Origin: Bacillus sp. USDA818B3_A
GTDB lineage: Bacteria; Bacillota; Bacilli; Bacillales; Cytobacillaceae
Direction: 5' to 3'
Assembly (NCBI RefSeq): GCF_009928415.1
Contig: NZ_JAABNN010000004.1
Span: 1 to 64,000 of the forward strand
Length of the DNA: 64,000 nt
The first letter of the stretch is position 1. Each line of letters starts with the position of its first letter. Under the pieces are notes generated by a model. The model ran no database searches. It had not been told where the DNA came from and saw nothing but the letters and a program-made list of their open reading frames with translations. Position numbers and translations under genes: made by a program. Below are positions 18,981 to 27,413 of this stretch, one piece after another.

Positions 18981-19985
18981 TTAATTATTCCTTTTTCCTA
19001 TAAGAGTTTTGATTTGGTTTGAAAGTATGAAAAATCTAAAATTTGCCATTAATAAAAAAATGTAATATTTATAAAGTAAAGAAAATGATTCAACTTTTAC
19101 GATATATTTATACCTTTTTCTAATGTTTTTCTGAATTCTAATCAGATAGTAATCTCTTTCCTTTGAATCATGAACCTGATTCAAAATATAAAACACATTG
19201 TCAATGGTCCAGTATACATAGCAGCAAATAACTTCATTGTAAATTGAGCTGTATTTTTCCTGCATAAAACTCAAAATCTCTTCCCAGCCAACGAATGCAT
19301 CCAACCTTTTTTGATTATAAGAAGCTGTTAAAATACTATTTTCACGCTTGATATAGATATACCCAATAAAGTTTGTAAACACGGCCTTGCTACTATTAGC
19401 AAAGAGTCGGTAGGTAGTGGATAAATCCTCATGAATACGTCCTTCAGGAAATGACACACCCTTAAAACAATGTTTCTTAAACAATTTGTTGCAAAGAGAA
19501 AAACGATATAAGTTACCTTTAAATAGTTCTTTCATAGCCTCATTGTGAGTCAGTTCTTTTTCAAATTCACTTTGATCCGAGTTGATTATTCGACCATTAA
19601 TTTCTCTTCCTAATTTACATATGCCAATATCACTATCCGTTTGCATACATAAATCATAAAGTACCTGTAACATTTCTTCATCTATTCGGTCATCTGAATC
19701 TACAAAACTGATATAATCTCCTTGAGCCAGCGTAACTCCCAAATTTCTGGCAGAACTTACCCCACCGTATTCTTTGTGTACCACCCGAACTCTTCTGTCT
19801 TTTCTAGCATATTCATCACAAATCTCTCCACTTGTATCATTTGAGCCATCATCCACTAATAGCAGCTCAAATTCCAAAAAACTTTGTGCAAGGATACTAT
19901 CAACGCAGCTCTTGATATAGGATTCAACATTATATACAGGAACAATAACACTAATTATTGGTTTCATAGGCCTTAATCCATTCAT
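18981..19985 (-). CDS. GT2 glycosyltransferase
   Basis: This 334-residue GT-A protein carries ISVIVPVYNVESYIKSCVDSIL, LLVDDGSNDTSGEICDEYA, YGGVSSARNLGV and FVDSDDRID. The first ATG shares an A with the TAA stop of tagD (TAATG), suggesting translational coupling; an internal ATG at 19967, just before the conserved core, is an alternative start. It resembles the next gene downstream and the GT2 at 21666. Placement directly after tagD suggests its product may carry a glycerol-phosphate substituent, but that is inference. Confidence 0.82.
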   Translation of the reverse strand: MNGLRPMKPIISVIVPVYNVESYIKSCVDSILAQSFLEFELLLVDDGSNDTSGEICDEYARKDRRVRVVHKEYGGVSSARNLGVTLAQGDYISFVDSDDRIDEEMLQVLYDLCMQTDSDIGICKLGREINGRIINSDQSEFEKELTHNEAMKELFKGNLYRFSLCNKLFKKHCFKGVSFPEGRIHEDLSTTYRLFANSSKAVFTNFIGYIYIKRENSILTASYNQKRLDAFVGWEEILSFMQEKYSSIYNEVICCYVYWTIDNVFYILNQVHDSKERDYYLIRIQKNIRKRYKYIVKVESFSLLYKYYIFLLMANFRFFILSNQIKTLIGKRNN

Positions 19986-20407
19986 TAAATTGATATTTTT
20001 TGTTTCACAATTGTCGATGACACCCCGGCCGTATATGGAAAATAGACAATGGAAACGCCCACTTCCTTAAACCTTTTCTCCATATCATTGAAAAGAGTGC
20101 TTCCTTTCCAATCATCCCCTACAAACATAACATCAAACTTTAACTCTTCCCATGCAGCAAACTTATCCCTATTTGTTTGTGGGATAACCTTATCAACATA
20201 TTTAATCCCTTCTACAATTTCCATTCGTTCTTCGAAGTTAATTACTGGTTGTTTCTTTTTATATTCCAGGACCAACTCGTCTGTGCTTACCCCAACAATT
20301 AAGTATTCACATTGTTCTTTTGCCTGTTTCAATATATTTAGATGACCAACATGAAATAAGTCAAATACACCCGTTGTATAACCCATTTTATATGGCTTCT
20401 GTTGCAT
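19985..20407 (-). CDS. tagD: Glycerol-3-phosphate cytidylyltransferase (TagD)
   Basis: This 140-residue protein starts at the ATG 20407, seven to eight bases after AGGAGG, and overlaps the upstream gene by 20 bases. It has TTGVFDLFHVGHLNIL (the HxGH nucleotide-binding motif), FVGDDWKGS and the C-terminal GVSSTIVKQKI that corresponds to the second conserved motif of the family. It makes CDP-glycerol from CTP and glycerol-3-phosphate. The upstream neighbour is a CDP-glycerol transferase relative, so the pair would add glycerol-phosphate to the polymer. Confidence 0.92.
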   Translation of the reverse strand: MQQKPYKMGYTTGVFDLFHVGHLNILKQAKEQCEYLIVGVSTDELVLEYKKKQPVINFEERMEIVEGIKYVDKVIPQTNRDKFAAWEELKFDVMFVGDDWKGSTLFNDMEKRFKEVGVSIVYFPYTAGVSSTIVKQKISI

Positions 20408-21590
20408 AATTTTTTCTCCTCCTTTTCTGTTTGAAGCAAACCTCATCGATATGTTTTAGTAATTTTCCACTGGCTTTCCCATCTTCAAATGAGCCAATCC
20501 TTTCTAAAAATTTTGTTAGATCCTTTTTATATTTTTCATAATCAAAGGCTTCAATTTTGTCTCCTAAATCCTTATTGCTATATGCACTTATAAATGGAAG
20601 TGCTTGAATATCAAAATATAAATCTCGCTCAGTTTTTATATAATTTTTTAAATCTGGCACATATAAAAAACAAGGGCGTTGAGTAATTGCAAAATCAAAC
20701 ATTAATGAGGAATAATCTGAAATTAATATGTCTGAAATACTTAACAGCTCTTGAATATCATCAAATGCTGTAGCATCAATCACATTTTGGGTAAAAGTTA
20801 ATTGATTGGATTTTGCAATTAAATGCGGGTGAAGTTTAACCAAGATCACCCATTCACCGCCAAACTTTTCTTTTAATTTCTTAGAGACAATCTCGTAATT
20901 TATATCATAAACATCAAGGCTCTCATCTTTTCTAAATGTGGGTGCATATAAGACTAGTTTTGCATCAAAGGGAATATTGAGATCATTAAGTATTTTTCTT
21001 TTCAATACCGATATGTCTTGAAAAAAAATATCATTCCTCGGAGTTCCGAGTTCAATAATATCCCCTTTATACCAAAATGCTCGTTTAAATATTTCAGTAC
21101 TTAATTTACAGCCAGATAATAGCAGATCGCACTTTTGAGAGTCCCTTTTGGCCATCCTGATATACTCATTTGATAAAGAGCTTTCGGCATCTTTCTCAAT
21201 CTTTTTCAACCGTAAAGAACTATGCCAAGTTTGAATATAATATTGACTTTTTCTTTTAATAAACAAATCAGTTGTTCTAAAATTTGTGACAATAACTTTA
21301 GATGTACATAACTCATAAAAATATCTAAGTGACATTGTTTTTGTTATTCTAATGCCATTTATCTGATGTTTGTTTCTTATATCATTAAATGACCAAACGA
21401 TATCAAATTGTTTATTTGGGTAATTCTTCAAAATGTACTCTGAAATATACTTTGGGTTGCAGCCATACTGATTGCCGTAATAACTGAATATAAAGATTTT
21501 ATTTGCCTTTATTGGAAAACAATTAAATACATGGATGATGGCCAGTGCAATCATTCTTTTAATAAATTGAACCCAGTTAATTAACAACAT
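20388..21590 (-). CDS. CDP-glycerol glycerophosphotransferase family protein (TagB/TagF-like)
   Basis: This 400-residue peripheral membrane protein shows the signatures of the family: IFSYYGNQYGCNPKYISEYIL, TWHSSLRLKKIEKDAE, LGTPRNDIFF, VLYAPTFRKDE and LISDYSSLMFDFAI. Members transfer one or many glycerol-phosphate or ribitol-phosphate units from CDP-alditols. The length fits TagB-like primases or decorating enzymes better than the longer TagF polymerases. It overlaps tagD by 20 bases. The likely role is a glycerol-phosphate decoration of the exopolysaccharide, or a teichoic-acid-like chain. Confidence 0.85.
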   Translation of the reverse strand: MLLINWVQFIKRMIALAIIHVFNCFPIKANKIFIFSYYGNQYGCNPKYISEYILKNYPNKQFDIVWSFNDIRNKHQINGIRITKTMSLRYFYELCTSKVIVTNFRTTDLFIKRKSQYYIQTWHSSLRLKKIEKDAESSLSNEYIRMAKRDSQKCDLLLSGCKLSTEIFKRAFWYKGDIIELGTPRNDIFFQDISVLKRKILNDLNIPFDAKLVLYAPTFRKDESLDVYDINYEIVSKKLKEKFGGEWVILVKLHPHLIAKSNQLTFTQNVIDATAFDDIQELLSISDILISDYSSLMFDFAITQRPCFLYVPDLKNYIKTERDLYFDIQALPFISAYSNKDLGDKIEAFDYEKYKKDLTKFLERIGSFEDGKASGKLLKHIDEVCFKQKRRRKNYATEAI

Positions 21591-21665
21591 GGAAAAAGCT
21601 TCCCCTTTCTTTGGAAGAAGCCAGACAATTTGATATGATAATCTCCATTTCCTTACTCCTATGCT

Positions 21666-22697
21666 CTACAGATTAATTTTCTCCAGTCCATATGTGTTTG
21701 GGCTGCTCTTGACCTTTCTTAACAGCTTCTTGAAAAGCAAATAGGCAACATTAACATATGGATGGATATAAAATAACTGAAGCTGCTTATTTAACTCCTT
21801 ATCGTATTTAACAGCCTTTTTTATTTTTAGATAGTTATTTTTTAAATAGCCCTGCAGATCTTTTCTATATTTTCCGTCATGATCTTTATTTCTATTTAAT
21901 ACGAGCAGGTTGTAATGTATTAAAATCGTCTTGGTAAGAACCTTATAGGATTCATTTGATAAATCTTGATAAAATTCTTCAATAAAACTCTGTCTTTCTA
22001 TTAAACCTTTAATGATATCTAGGTTCCTTGGAGTATAGTTGGATACAATGCTATCACTTCGCTGAAAATAAAAGTACAGAGGTTGGTGAAGAATGACATA
22101 GGTGGAAACCCTTTGCATGACTTGGTGTGCCCAAAAAACATCTTCAAACAAAACCCCTTTTTTAAAAGGAATATCTTGTATAATCTCTGTCTTAAAGAGC
22201 TTTCCCCAGGCAAAGTTTTTCACTTTTTCATTTATGACTAATTCATTCATTAACGCTTTATTGTCTAAAATAACAGGTGCATCCCCTTTTTCATAATACC
22301 TGTTATCAAATAACAAGTAATTCTCGTAAGCATAATAAAAAGCAGTTTGAACAATATCTGCTTGGAATTGAATACTATTTTGGACCATTTCCTCTACCAT
22401 ATGGTTTTCCAGCCAATCGTCACTATCAACAAAGAGTGTGTAGTCCCCTGTAATATTCTGTATTCCTACGTTTCTTGCATCCGACAAGCCTCCATTACTT
22501 TTGTGGATCACCTTTATCCGGCTATCAAATTTTGCATAGTTCTCTGCAATTTCACCGCACCTATCAGGCGAACCATCATTAACTAATATAATTTCTAAAT
22601 TTTTATAAGTTTGATTAATTATTGAATCAATACACCTATTAATAAATTTTTCTACCTTATAAATAGGAACAATTACACTTATTTTATGTGGTACCAT
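21666..22697 (-). CDS. GT2 glycosyltransferase
   Basis: This protein of about 343 residues has KISVIVPIYKVEKFINRCIDSII, LVNDGSPDRCGEIAENYA, GGLSDARNVGIQ and FVDSDDWLE. The ATG at 22697 follows the TAA of the regulator gene by one base, consistent with coupling, and has GGAG upstream. An ATG at 22718 inside the regulator gene is an alternative. It belongs to the same GT2 group as the proteins at 17938 and 18981 and to the EpsJ/EpsH-like enzymes of Bacillus. Confidence 0.8.
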   Translation of the reverse strand: MVPHKISVIVPIYKVEKFINRCIDSIINQTYKNLEIILVNDGSPDRCGEIAENYAKFDSRIKVIHKSNGGLSDARNVGIQNITGDYTLFVDSDDWLENHMVEEMVQNSIQFQADIVQTAFYYAYENYLLFDNRYYEKGDAPVILDNKALMNELVINEKVKNFAWGKLFKTEIIQDIPFKKGVLFEDVFWAHQVMQRVSTYVILHQPLYFYFQRSDSIVSNYTPRNLDIIKGLIERQSFIEEFYQDLSNESYKVLTKTILIHYNLLVLNRNKDHDGKYRKDLQGYLKNNYLKIKKAVKYDKELNKQLQLFYIHPYVNVAYLLFKKLLRKVKSSPNTYGLEKINL

Positions 22698-22698
22698 G

Positions 22699-23052
22699 TT
22701 ATTTCTTATCTCCGACATGATCTTTTTTCCATTTCATATATTCAATCACTTTTCTAATTTCGTTTATCTGGTCTTTTTCAACTCCGGAATCCTTTATTTC
22801 ATTGACTAGCTCAATCCACTCTGGTTCAAGTTTTAGTTGTGCGTCTTCTTGGGAATTTGCATTTAATAATACTTTTAAATCTACATCTAAAACCGAAGCT
22901 AACTTCTTAATAATATAAATAGAAGGATTTTGATTTAAATCACGCTCAATATTACTTAAATAGGATTTAGATATATTGGCTCTTTCAGCAACCTCTGTTA
23001 ACGTTAGGCCCTTTTTCTTCCGAATTTCATGAATTTTTCTACCTACCATCAT
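22699..23052 (-). CDS. SinR-like transcriptional regulator (Xre HTH plus SinI-type domain)
   Basis: This 117-residue protein has an Xre helix-turn-helix at about 5-60 (KGLTLTEVAERANISKSYLSNIER) and a C-terminal region LEPEWIELVNEIKDSGVEKDQI followed by EYMKWKK. The second part matches the SinI-like dimerisation domain of SinR and SlrR, the master repressors of biofilm matrix operons in Bacillus. It is encoded inside the polysaccharide operon, between the aminotransferase and a GT2, with AGAGG upstream. GTTC-N8-GAAC palindromes of the SinR type occur in the eps promoter, so it may control its own operon. It could instead modulate the main chromosomal SinR by heterodimerisation, as SlrR does. 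Confidence 0.85.
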   Translation of the reverse strand: MMVGRKIHEIRKKKGLTLTEVAERANISKSYLSNIERDLNQNPSIYIIKKLASVLDVDLKVLLNANSQEDAQLKLEPEWIELVNEIKDSGVEKDQINEIRKVIEYMKWKKDHVGDKK

Positions 23053-23075
23053 ATTTTACCTCTATCCTAATTTTG

Positions 23076-24254
23076 TTAAATAATATGGATAACATCCCTT
23101 TCTTTCGAACTTTTGTTAATTACATTTTTGATACAGTTTATTACTCTTAACTGATTATCCTCGGTTAAATTTGAACCTGATGGAAGACATATCCCATTCA
23201 AAAACAACTTTTCAGATATATTTTCGTTCAAACTATGCGGATAATACCTTACTCCTTCAAATACGGGCTGCAGATGAAGTGGCTTCCAGACTGGACGCGC
23301 TTCAATATTCTCCTCACTCAAGGCTTTTAATACTTCACTTGTGTTAATCCCTGTTTCTACTGCATTGACCGTGAACGCCGTTAGCCAGCGATTTGACCTT
23401 GTATCTTTTAATTCAGGCATAAAGGAGATCCCAGGAATTGGAGCAAGTTCCCGAAAATATCGCTCAAAAATCGCTCTTCGAGCTAATACTCGTTCTTCTA
23501 AAACCTCTAATTGAGCCCTGCCAATTCCAGCCAAGATATTGCTCATTCGATAATTAAATCCGATTCGGCTATGCTGATAATGTGGGGCTGGGTCACGTGC
23601 CTGAGTAGCTAAAAACCGTGCTTTTAAAAGTTTATCGCTGTTATTCGATACAAGCATCCCACCACCGGATGTGGTGATAATTTTATTTCCATTAAATGAG
23701 AAAATACCAAACATCCCAAAAGTACCGCTTGCTTTTCCTTTATAGGTAGCTCCCAATGATTCAGCTGCATCTTCAATAATAGGAACACTGTATCGATTGC
23801 AAATTGATACGATTTCATCCATTTTTGCACTTTGGCCATATAAGTTGACTACTATTACTGCCTTAGGGAGATATCCCTCATTAAAGGCATCCTGAAAAGC
23901 TCTCTCTAGCGCCAGCGGAGACATATTCCAAGTGTCTGGTTCTGAATCAATAAAGATAGGTTCAGCTCCTTGGTAAATAATAGGATTTGCACTCGCTATA
24001 AAAGTTAAAGTGGAACAGAAAACCTTATCTCCTTTTTCCACCTTTAATAAAGAAAGAGCCAAATGAATGGCAGCAGTTCCTGAACTAACGGCTACGGCAT
24101 CATTGGCTCCAACATAGGCAGCTATTTCCGTTTCAAAAGCATCCACATTAGGTCCTAATGGCGCAATCCAGTTGGTCCTCAATGCTTCATCAATGTATTT
24201 TTGTTCACTTCCACTTAAATGTGGTGGCGATAAGAAAACTTTACTTTGTTTCAC
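23076..24254 (-). CDS. epsN: DegT/DnrJ-family PLP aminotransferase (EpsN-like)
   Basis: This 392-residue sugar aminotransferase has SSGTAAIHLALSLL, the internal-aldimine lysine in FSFNGNKIITTSGGGML near residue 190, EDAAESLGATYKGK and RIGFNYRMSNI. It would convert the 4-keto sugar made by EpsC into a 4-amino-4,6-dideoxy sugar, as in UDP-bacillosamine pathways. The start is GTG behind a run of G. The usual EpsM-type N-acetyltransferase is not adjacent. A FemAB-like acyltransferase occupies the position between EpsL and EpsN instead. Confidence 0.87.
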   Translation of the reverse strand: MKQSKVFLSPPHLSGSEQKYIDEALRTNWIAPLGPNVDAFETEIAAYVGANDAVAVSSGTAAIHLALSLLKVEKGDKVFCSTLTFIASANPIIYQGAEPIFIDSEPDTWNMSPLALERAFQDAFNEGYLPKAVIVVNLYGQSAKMDEIVSICNRYSVPIIEDAAESLGATYKGKASGTFGMFGIFSFNGNKIITTSGGGMLVSNNSDKLLKARFLATQARDPAPHYQHSRIGFNYRMSNILAGIGRAQLEVLEERVLARRAIFERYFRELAPIPGISFMPELKDTRSNRWLTAFTVNAVETGINTSEVLKALSEENIEARPVWKPLHLQPVFEGVRYYPHSLNENISEKLFLNGICLPSGSNLTEDNQLRVINCIKNVINKSSKERDVIHII

Positions 24255-24268
24255 TAAGACCCCCCCCT

Positions 24269-25327
24269 TTATATCCTAATAAGGTTTCTTGGTTCCATTT
24301 TTCCTCGATAACAAGGAAAATAGTTCTCATCAAATTCGTAGCGTAAATTTAATTGATTAATGATTTTATTGTATGCCGTTTCATTATGGACTTTTTTCCC
24401 TATAAAATAATCATAATTATTTTGATTAGTAAATGAGGTTTTAAATTTAAAAAGACCATCGTTTTCCTGATACCCTCCACCCAGGTGAAGTTGCTTCGAA
24501 CCCTTACTTCTACAGAATTCAATCATATAATCAAATAATAAATTATTAGGTTTGAAATCTAAGTATTTTGTTTTTGACGCTCCCAGATGATAGTGAGAAA
24601 ATTCCTTGCCAACTAATACCATTACTCCAGCAATAATTTCATTATTTAAACTCGTAAACAGTAAAAAGGTTTCACTTAAATCTGTGTCTTGTACTTGGTT
24701 GAAAAAATACTCTTCATCAAAATAATAATAACTAGCGGCATGATTTCGATCCATTGTCTCGTGATAAAGCTCTATAAAGGTATTAATATTAGATTGGTTA
24801 TTCTCTGCAACAAAACATGTAAGATTATTATTTATGGCTTTTTTTATATTTCGTTTATTCATTCCTGAATAATTTTGTCTAATCTCATCTAATGAAGCTC
24901 GTAAATCCACAGACGTTGTTTTTCTAATATAATCTATATCTAAAAGGTTACCTAAATAACGATAATTTTGATAGAACGGATGACATCGAATCGTCTCTGT
25001 AATAATGTTATGTAATTGACAATACGAACTAAATAATGGATAGAAGTTTTTAACTATTGCTTCATCACCTTGGATAAAGGGACCACCATAACCATACGGT
25101 GTTACGATGTCATATAACTCTTCTTCCGCAAAGGGAACCCTTCTTTTAATAAAAGGATAAAAAATCCTCGTATCTTCCTCCTGATAATACGCAGCAAATA
25201 ATTTTCCGTTTTCATTTTTCGCAAATAGATTTCCATATTCATAAGAATAGTAACAATCAATGTTGTTAAAATTCTTTAATATCCCTTTCCAATAATCCTG
25301 TTGCTCAATGATATCAAAATGAGCCAT
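24269..25327 (-). CDS. FemAB/GNAT-like acyltransferase
   Basis: This 352-residue protein has a FemAB-type double GNAT fold: WKGILKNFNNIDCYYSYEYGNLF at the N-terminus, YDIVTPYGYGGPFI, a central SGMNKRNIKKAI and the C-terminal FKPNNLLFDYMIEFC and HLGGGYQENDGLFKFKTSF. Relatives transfer aminoacyl or acyl groups to cell-wall or polysaccharide precursors. In B. subtilis eps, the EpsM acetyltransferase lies between epsL and epsN. This gene takes that position, so it may acylate the 4-amino sugar made by the downstream aminotransferase. That link is inference. Confidence 0.7.
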   Translation of the reverse strand: MAHFDIIEQQDYWKGILKNFNNIDCYYSYEYGNLFAKNENGKLFAAYYQEEDTRIFYPFIKRRVPFAEEELYDIVTPYGYGGPFIQGDEAIVKNFYPLFSSYCQLHNIITETIRCHPFYQNYRYLGNLLDIDYIRKTTSVDLRASLDEIRQNYSGMNKRNIKKAINNNLTCFVAENNQSNINTFIELYHETMDRNHAASYYYFDEEYFFNQVQDTDLSETFLLFTSLNNEIIAGVMVLVGKEFSHYHLGASKTKYLDFKPNNLLFDYMIEFCRSKGSKQLHLGGGYQENDGLFKFKTSFTNQNNYDYFIGKKVHNETAYNKIINQLNLRYEFDENYFPCYRGKMEPRNLIRI

Positions 25328-25358
25328 GTCATCCCCTCACACCTTCTATAAATACTTT

Positions 25359-25982
25359 CTAAAGAGCCTTTGTGTTCTCTGATTTTTCAGCCCTTTTACT
25401 ACCTGTAAAAATAGGCATTGTTGCATGATCTCCATTTTGTATTCCTTCAGATTTAATTACTTTTAAGAAAGTAAGGAATAGAATCTTCATATCTAGAAAA
25501 AAACTTTGATTTTCAACATACCATACATCTAAATTAAATTTTTCTTCCCATGAAATGGAGTTTCTACCATTTACCTGTGCCCAGCCCGTAATTCCTGGTT
25601 TTACATTATGGCGTTTTGCCTGTTCAGGAGTATATAAAGGTAAATATTCCATAAGAAGTGGTCTTGGACCAACGAAACTTAATTCTCCTTTTAAGACGTT
25701 AGCAAGTTGAACGAACTCATCTAAACTATATTTTCTAAGGAACTTTCCAAACAATGTTAAGCGAGCTTCATCAGGTAATAATTCTCCATTACTACCTCGT
25801 TCATCAGTCATTGTGCGAAATTTATAAATATAAAACGGCTTTCCATAGAGACCTGGTCGTTTTTGTTTAAAAATAATAGGACTTCCTAATTTCCACCTTA
25901 CAATAATGGCAATGAATGCAATTATCGTGGAAAGACATACTAATAAAAAAATCGATACAGAAATGTCAAAAATCCGTTTCAC
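25359..25982 (-). CDS. epsL: Initiating phosphosugar transferase (EpsL-like)
   Basis: This 207-residue monotopic membrane protein has one N-terminal hydrophobic hairpin (about 1-25) and the bacterial sugar transferase core: [78 protein letters not shown]. It transfers a sugar-1-phosphate from a UDP-sugar to undecaprenyl phosphate and so starts the repeat unit. The size is that of small PglC/EpsL enzymes, not of the large WbaP group. GTG start after GAGGGG. The substrate is probably the UDP-sugar made by EpsC and the downstream EpsN-like enzyme. Confidence 0.88.
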   Translation of the reverse strand: MKRIFDISVSIFLLVCLSTIIAFIAIIVRWKLGSPIIFKQKRPGLYGKPFYIYKFRTMTDERGSNGELLPDEARLTLFGKFLRKYSLDEFVQLANVLKGELSFVGPRPLLMEYLPLYTPEQAKRHNVKPGITGWAQVNGRNSISWEEKFNLDVWYVENQSFFLDMKILFLTFLKVIKSEGIQNGDHATMPIFTGSKRAEKSENTKAL

Positions 25983-26006
25983 TTTTTAATCCCCTCATTC
26001 GTACCA

Positions 26007-26159
26007 CTAATCCTTTGTATTAATTTCTAATAAAACTTTCTGTTTTATCTCTTCTAAAATTTGAGACATCTGAACATTCTCTACTTCTTGACCAATCATG
26101 TATGCTGTCATCATGATTTCAAGTAATTTTTGCTGCGATATCTTATCTGATATATTCAT
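26007..26159 (-). CDS. Small hypothetical protein, 50 residues
   Basis: An ATG at 26159 follows GAGGGGAAAGAATT and opens a 50-codon frame (begins MNISDKISQQKLLEIMM, ends LLEINTKD). It is predicted to be largely alpha-helical and soluble, with no cysteine and no signal peptide. It fills the gap between a GT4 gene and epsL, and the Shine-Dalgarno sequence is convincing. I do not recognise a family. Its helical character and operon position would suit a small regulatory partner protein, but no SinI-type motif is evident. Confidence 0.55.
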   Translation of the reverse strand: MNISDKISQQKLLEIMMTAYMIGQEVENVQMSQILEEIKQKVLLEINTKD

Positions 26160-26201
26160 AATTCTTTCCCCTCAGGTAATGCCTTATATCCTGCAACATC
26201 A

Positions 26202-27398
26202 TTATGCTTCAATTAATTGATAAAATTTTTCTAATTGTTCTTGTTTTTTAGCTGAAGGTCTTGTTAAGTTTTCCGTTAAATTTTCTCGTAATTTTTTCGA
26301 CCTGATCAATTGCTTTATGCCCTCTGCAATACCTTCTGGATTTGCTTGAACAATTATCCCTGTTTCTTTATCTTGCACCTGGTCCTGGAATGAAGGAATA
26401 TTTGTTACCACAATAGGGCGTTCAAGTGCCATCGCCTCTTCTACAGCTACACAATGGGCCTCCGTTTTGGAAGGCTGTACGTAAATATCACATAATTTCA
26501 TGTAAGGATAGGGATTGACTATTTCTCCTAATAAAATAAAACTATTTTCAAGACCTAATTCCTGCACTTTTTTCTTTAGCTCCTGAAATAACGGACCATT
26601 CCCTATTAAATACCAATTAATATTAAAGCCTTGATTAACTAATATCTTACATGCCTCTAACGCAAAAAAGACTCCTTTTTCATCAACGAGTCTTGCAACA
26701 GTTACTATTTTTATATCCTTTGTTCGTTTTATTTTTTCAGGAATCTTTCCGTTATCAGCCATCTCGTGTATCGTACTAGACGCTACTCGATTATTAATTA
26801 CATACATTTTTCGAGAGAATTCTGGAAAGTATTGTTCTAATGATTTTTTTGATGATTCAGCTACTGAAACGATGAAATCCGATTGTGAAAAACTTTTCCT
26901 TTCTAATCTAGGACAAGGCCAGCCTTTTTTTTGACTATATGCATAGTCCATATGGTTATATACGATTTTTTTGTCCGCTTGAACCTTTTCAGTCACATAA
27001 TAATTGCAGAAGAAATCTATATAACTTATCGCTACATCATAATGTTTTTTTTGTTTTGGCAGAATTTTTCGGTAAACTTCCCATCTCACACCAGTTCCAA
27101 TTCCTGGAGTTAACTTTGACAAACTTGCTGCTAATAATTTTCCTAAAAGTAAGTTATACTTTCTAGATCTGATTAACTCAGGAGCTGCTTGCAAAAGCGA
27201 TGTAGAAAATGTTTCAAATAGTGGTGGTAGGATGTTTACTTGTGAAGGAATCATTTTAAAAAGAACACCACTATGATCGAATAAAAGAAGATCGACATCA
27301 TACTGACTGTAATCTAAGTCAGAGAGAAGAGTTAATAAGCTTTTCTCTATACCTCCTGTATGAAGGTATTGAGTAATAAATAACAATTTTTTTTTCAC
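26202..27398 (-). CDS. GT4 glycosyltransferase
   Basis: This 398-residue GT-B protein starts with GTG eight bases after GGAGG. It has KLLFITQYLHTGGIEKSLLTLLSDL, IKIVTVARLVDEKGVFFALEA, NWYLIGNGPLFQELKKKVQEL, and VQPSKTEAHCVAVEEAMALERP with EX7E. It groups with the 10216, 15484 and 16703 proteins. It lies just upstream of the 50-residue ORF and epsL. It probably acts on an undecaprenyl-linked intermediate at the inner face of the membrane. Confidence 0.82.
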   Translation of the reverse strand: MKKKLLFITQYLHTGGIEKSLLTLLSDLDYSQYDVDLLLFDHSGVLFKMIPSQVNILPPLFETFSTSLLQAAPELIRSRKYNLLLGKLLAASLSKLTPGIGTGVRWEVYRKILPKQKKHYDVAISYIDFFCNYYVTEKVQADKKIVYNHMDYAYSQKKGWPCPRLERKSFSQSDFIVSVAESSKKSLEQYFPEFSRKMYVINNRVASSTIHEMADNGKIPEKIKRTKDIKIVTVARLVDEKGVFFALEACKILVNQGFNINWYLIGNGPLFQELKKKVQELGLENSFILLGEIVNPYPYMKLCDIYVQPSKTEAHCVAVEEAMALERPIVVTNIPSFQDQVQDKETGIIVQANPEGIAEGIKQLIRSKKLRENLTENLTRPSAKKQEQLEKFYQLIEA

Positions 27399-27413
27399 TT
27401 CTCTTGCCTCCCT

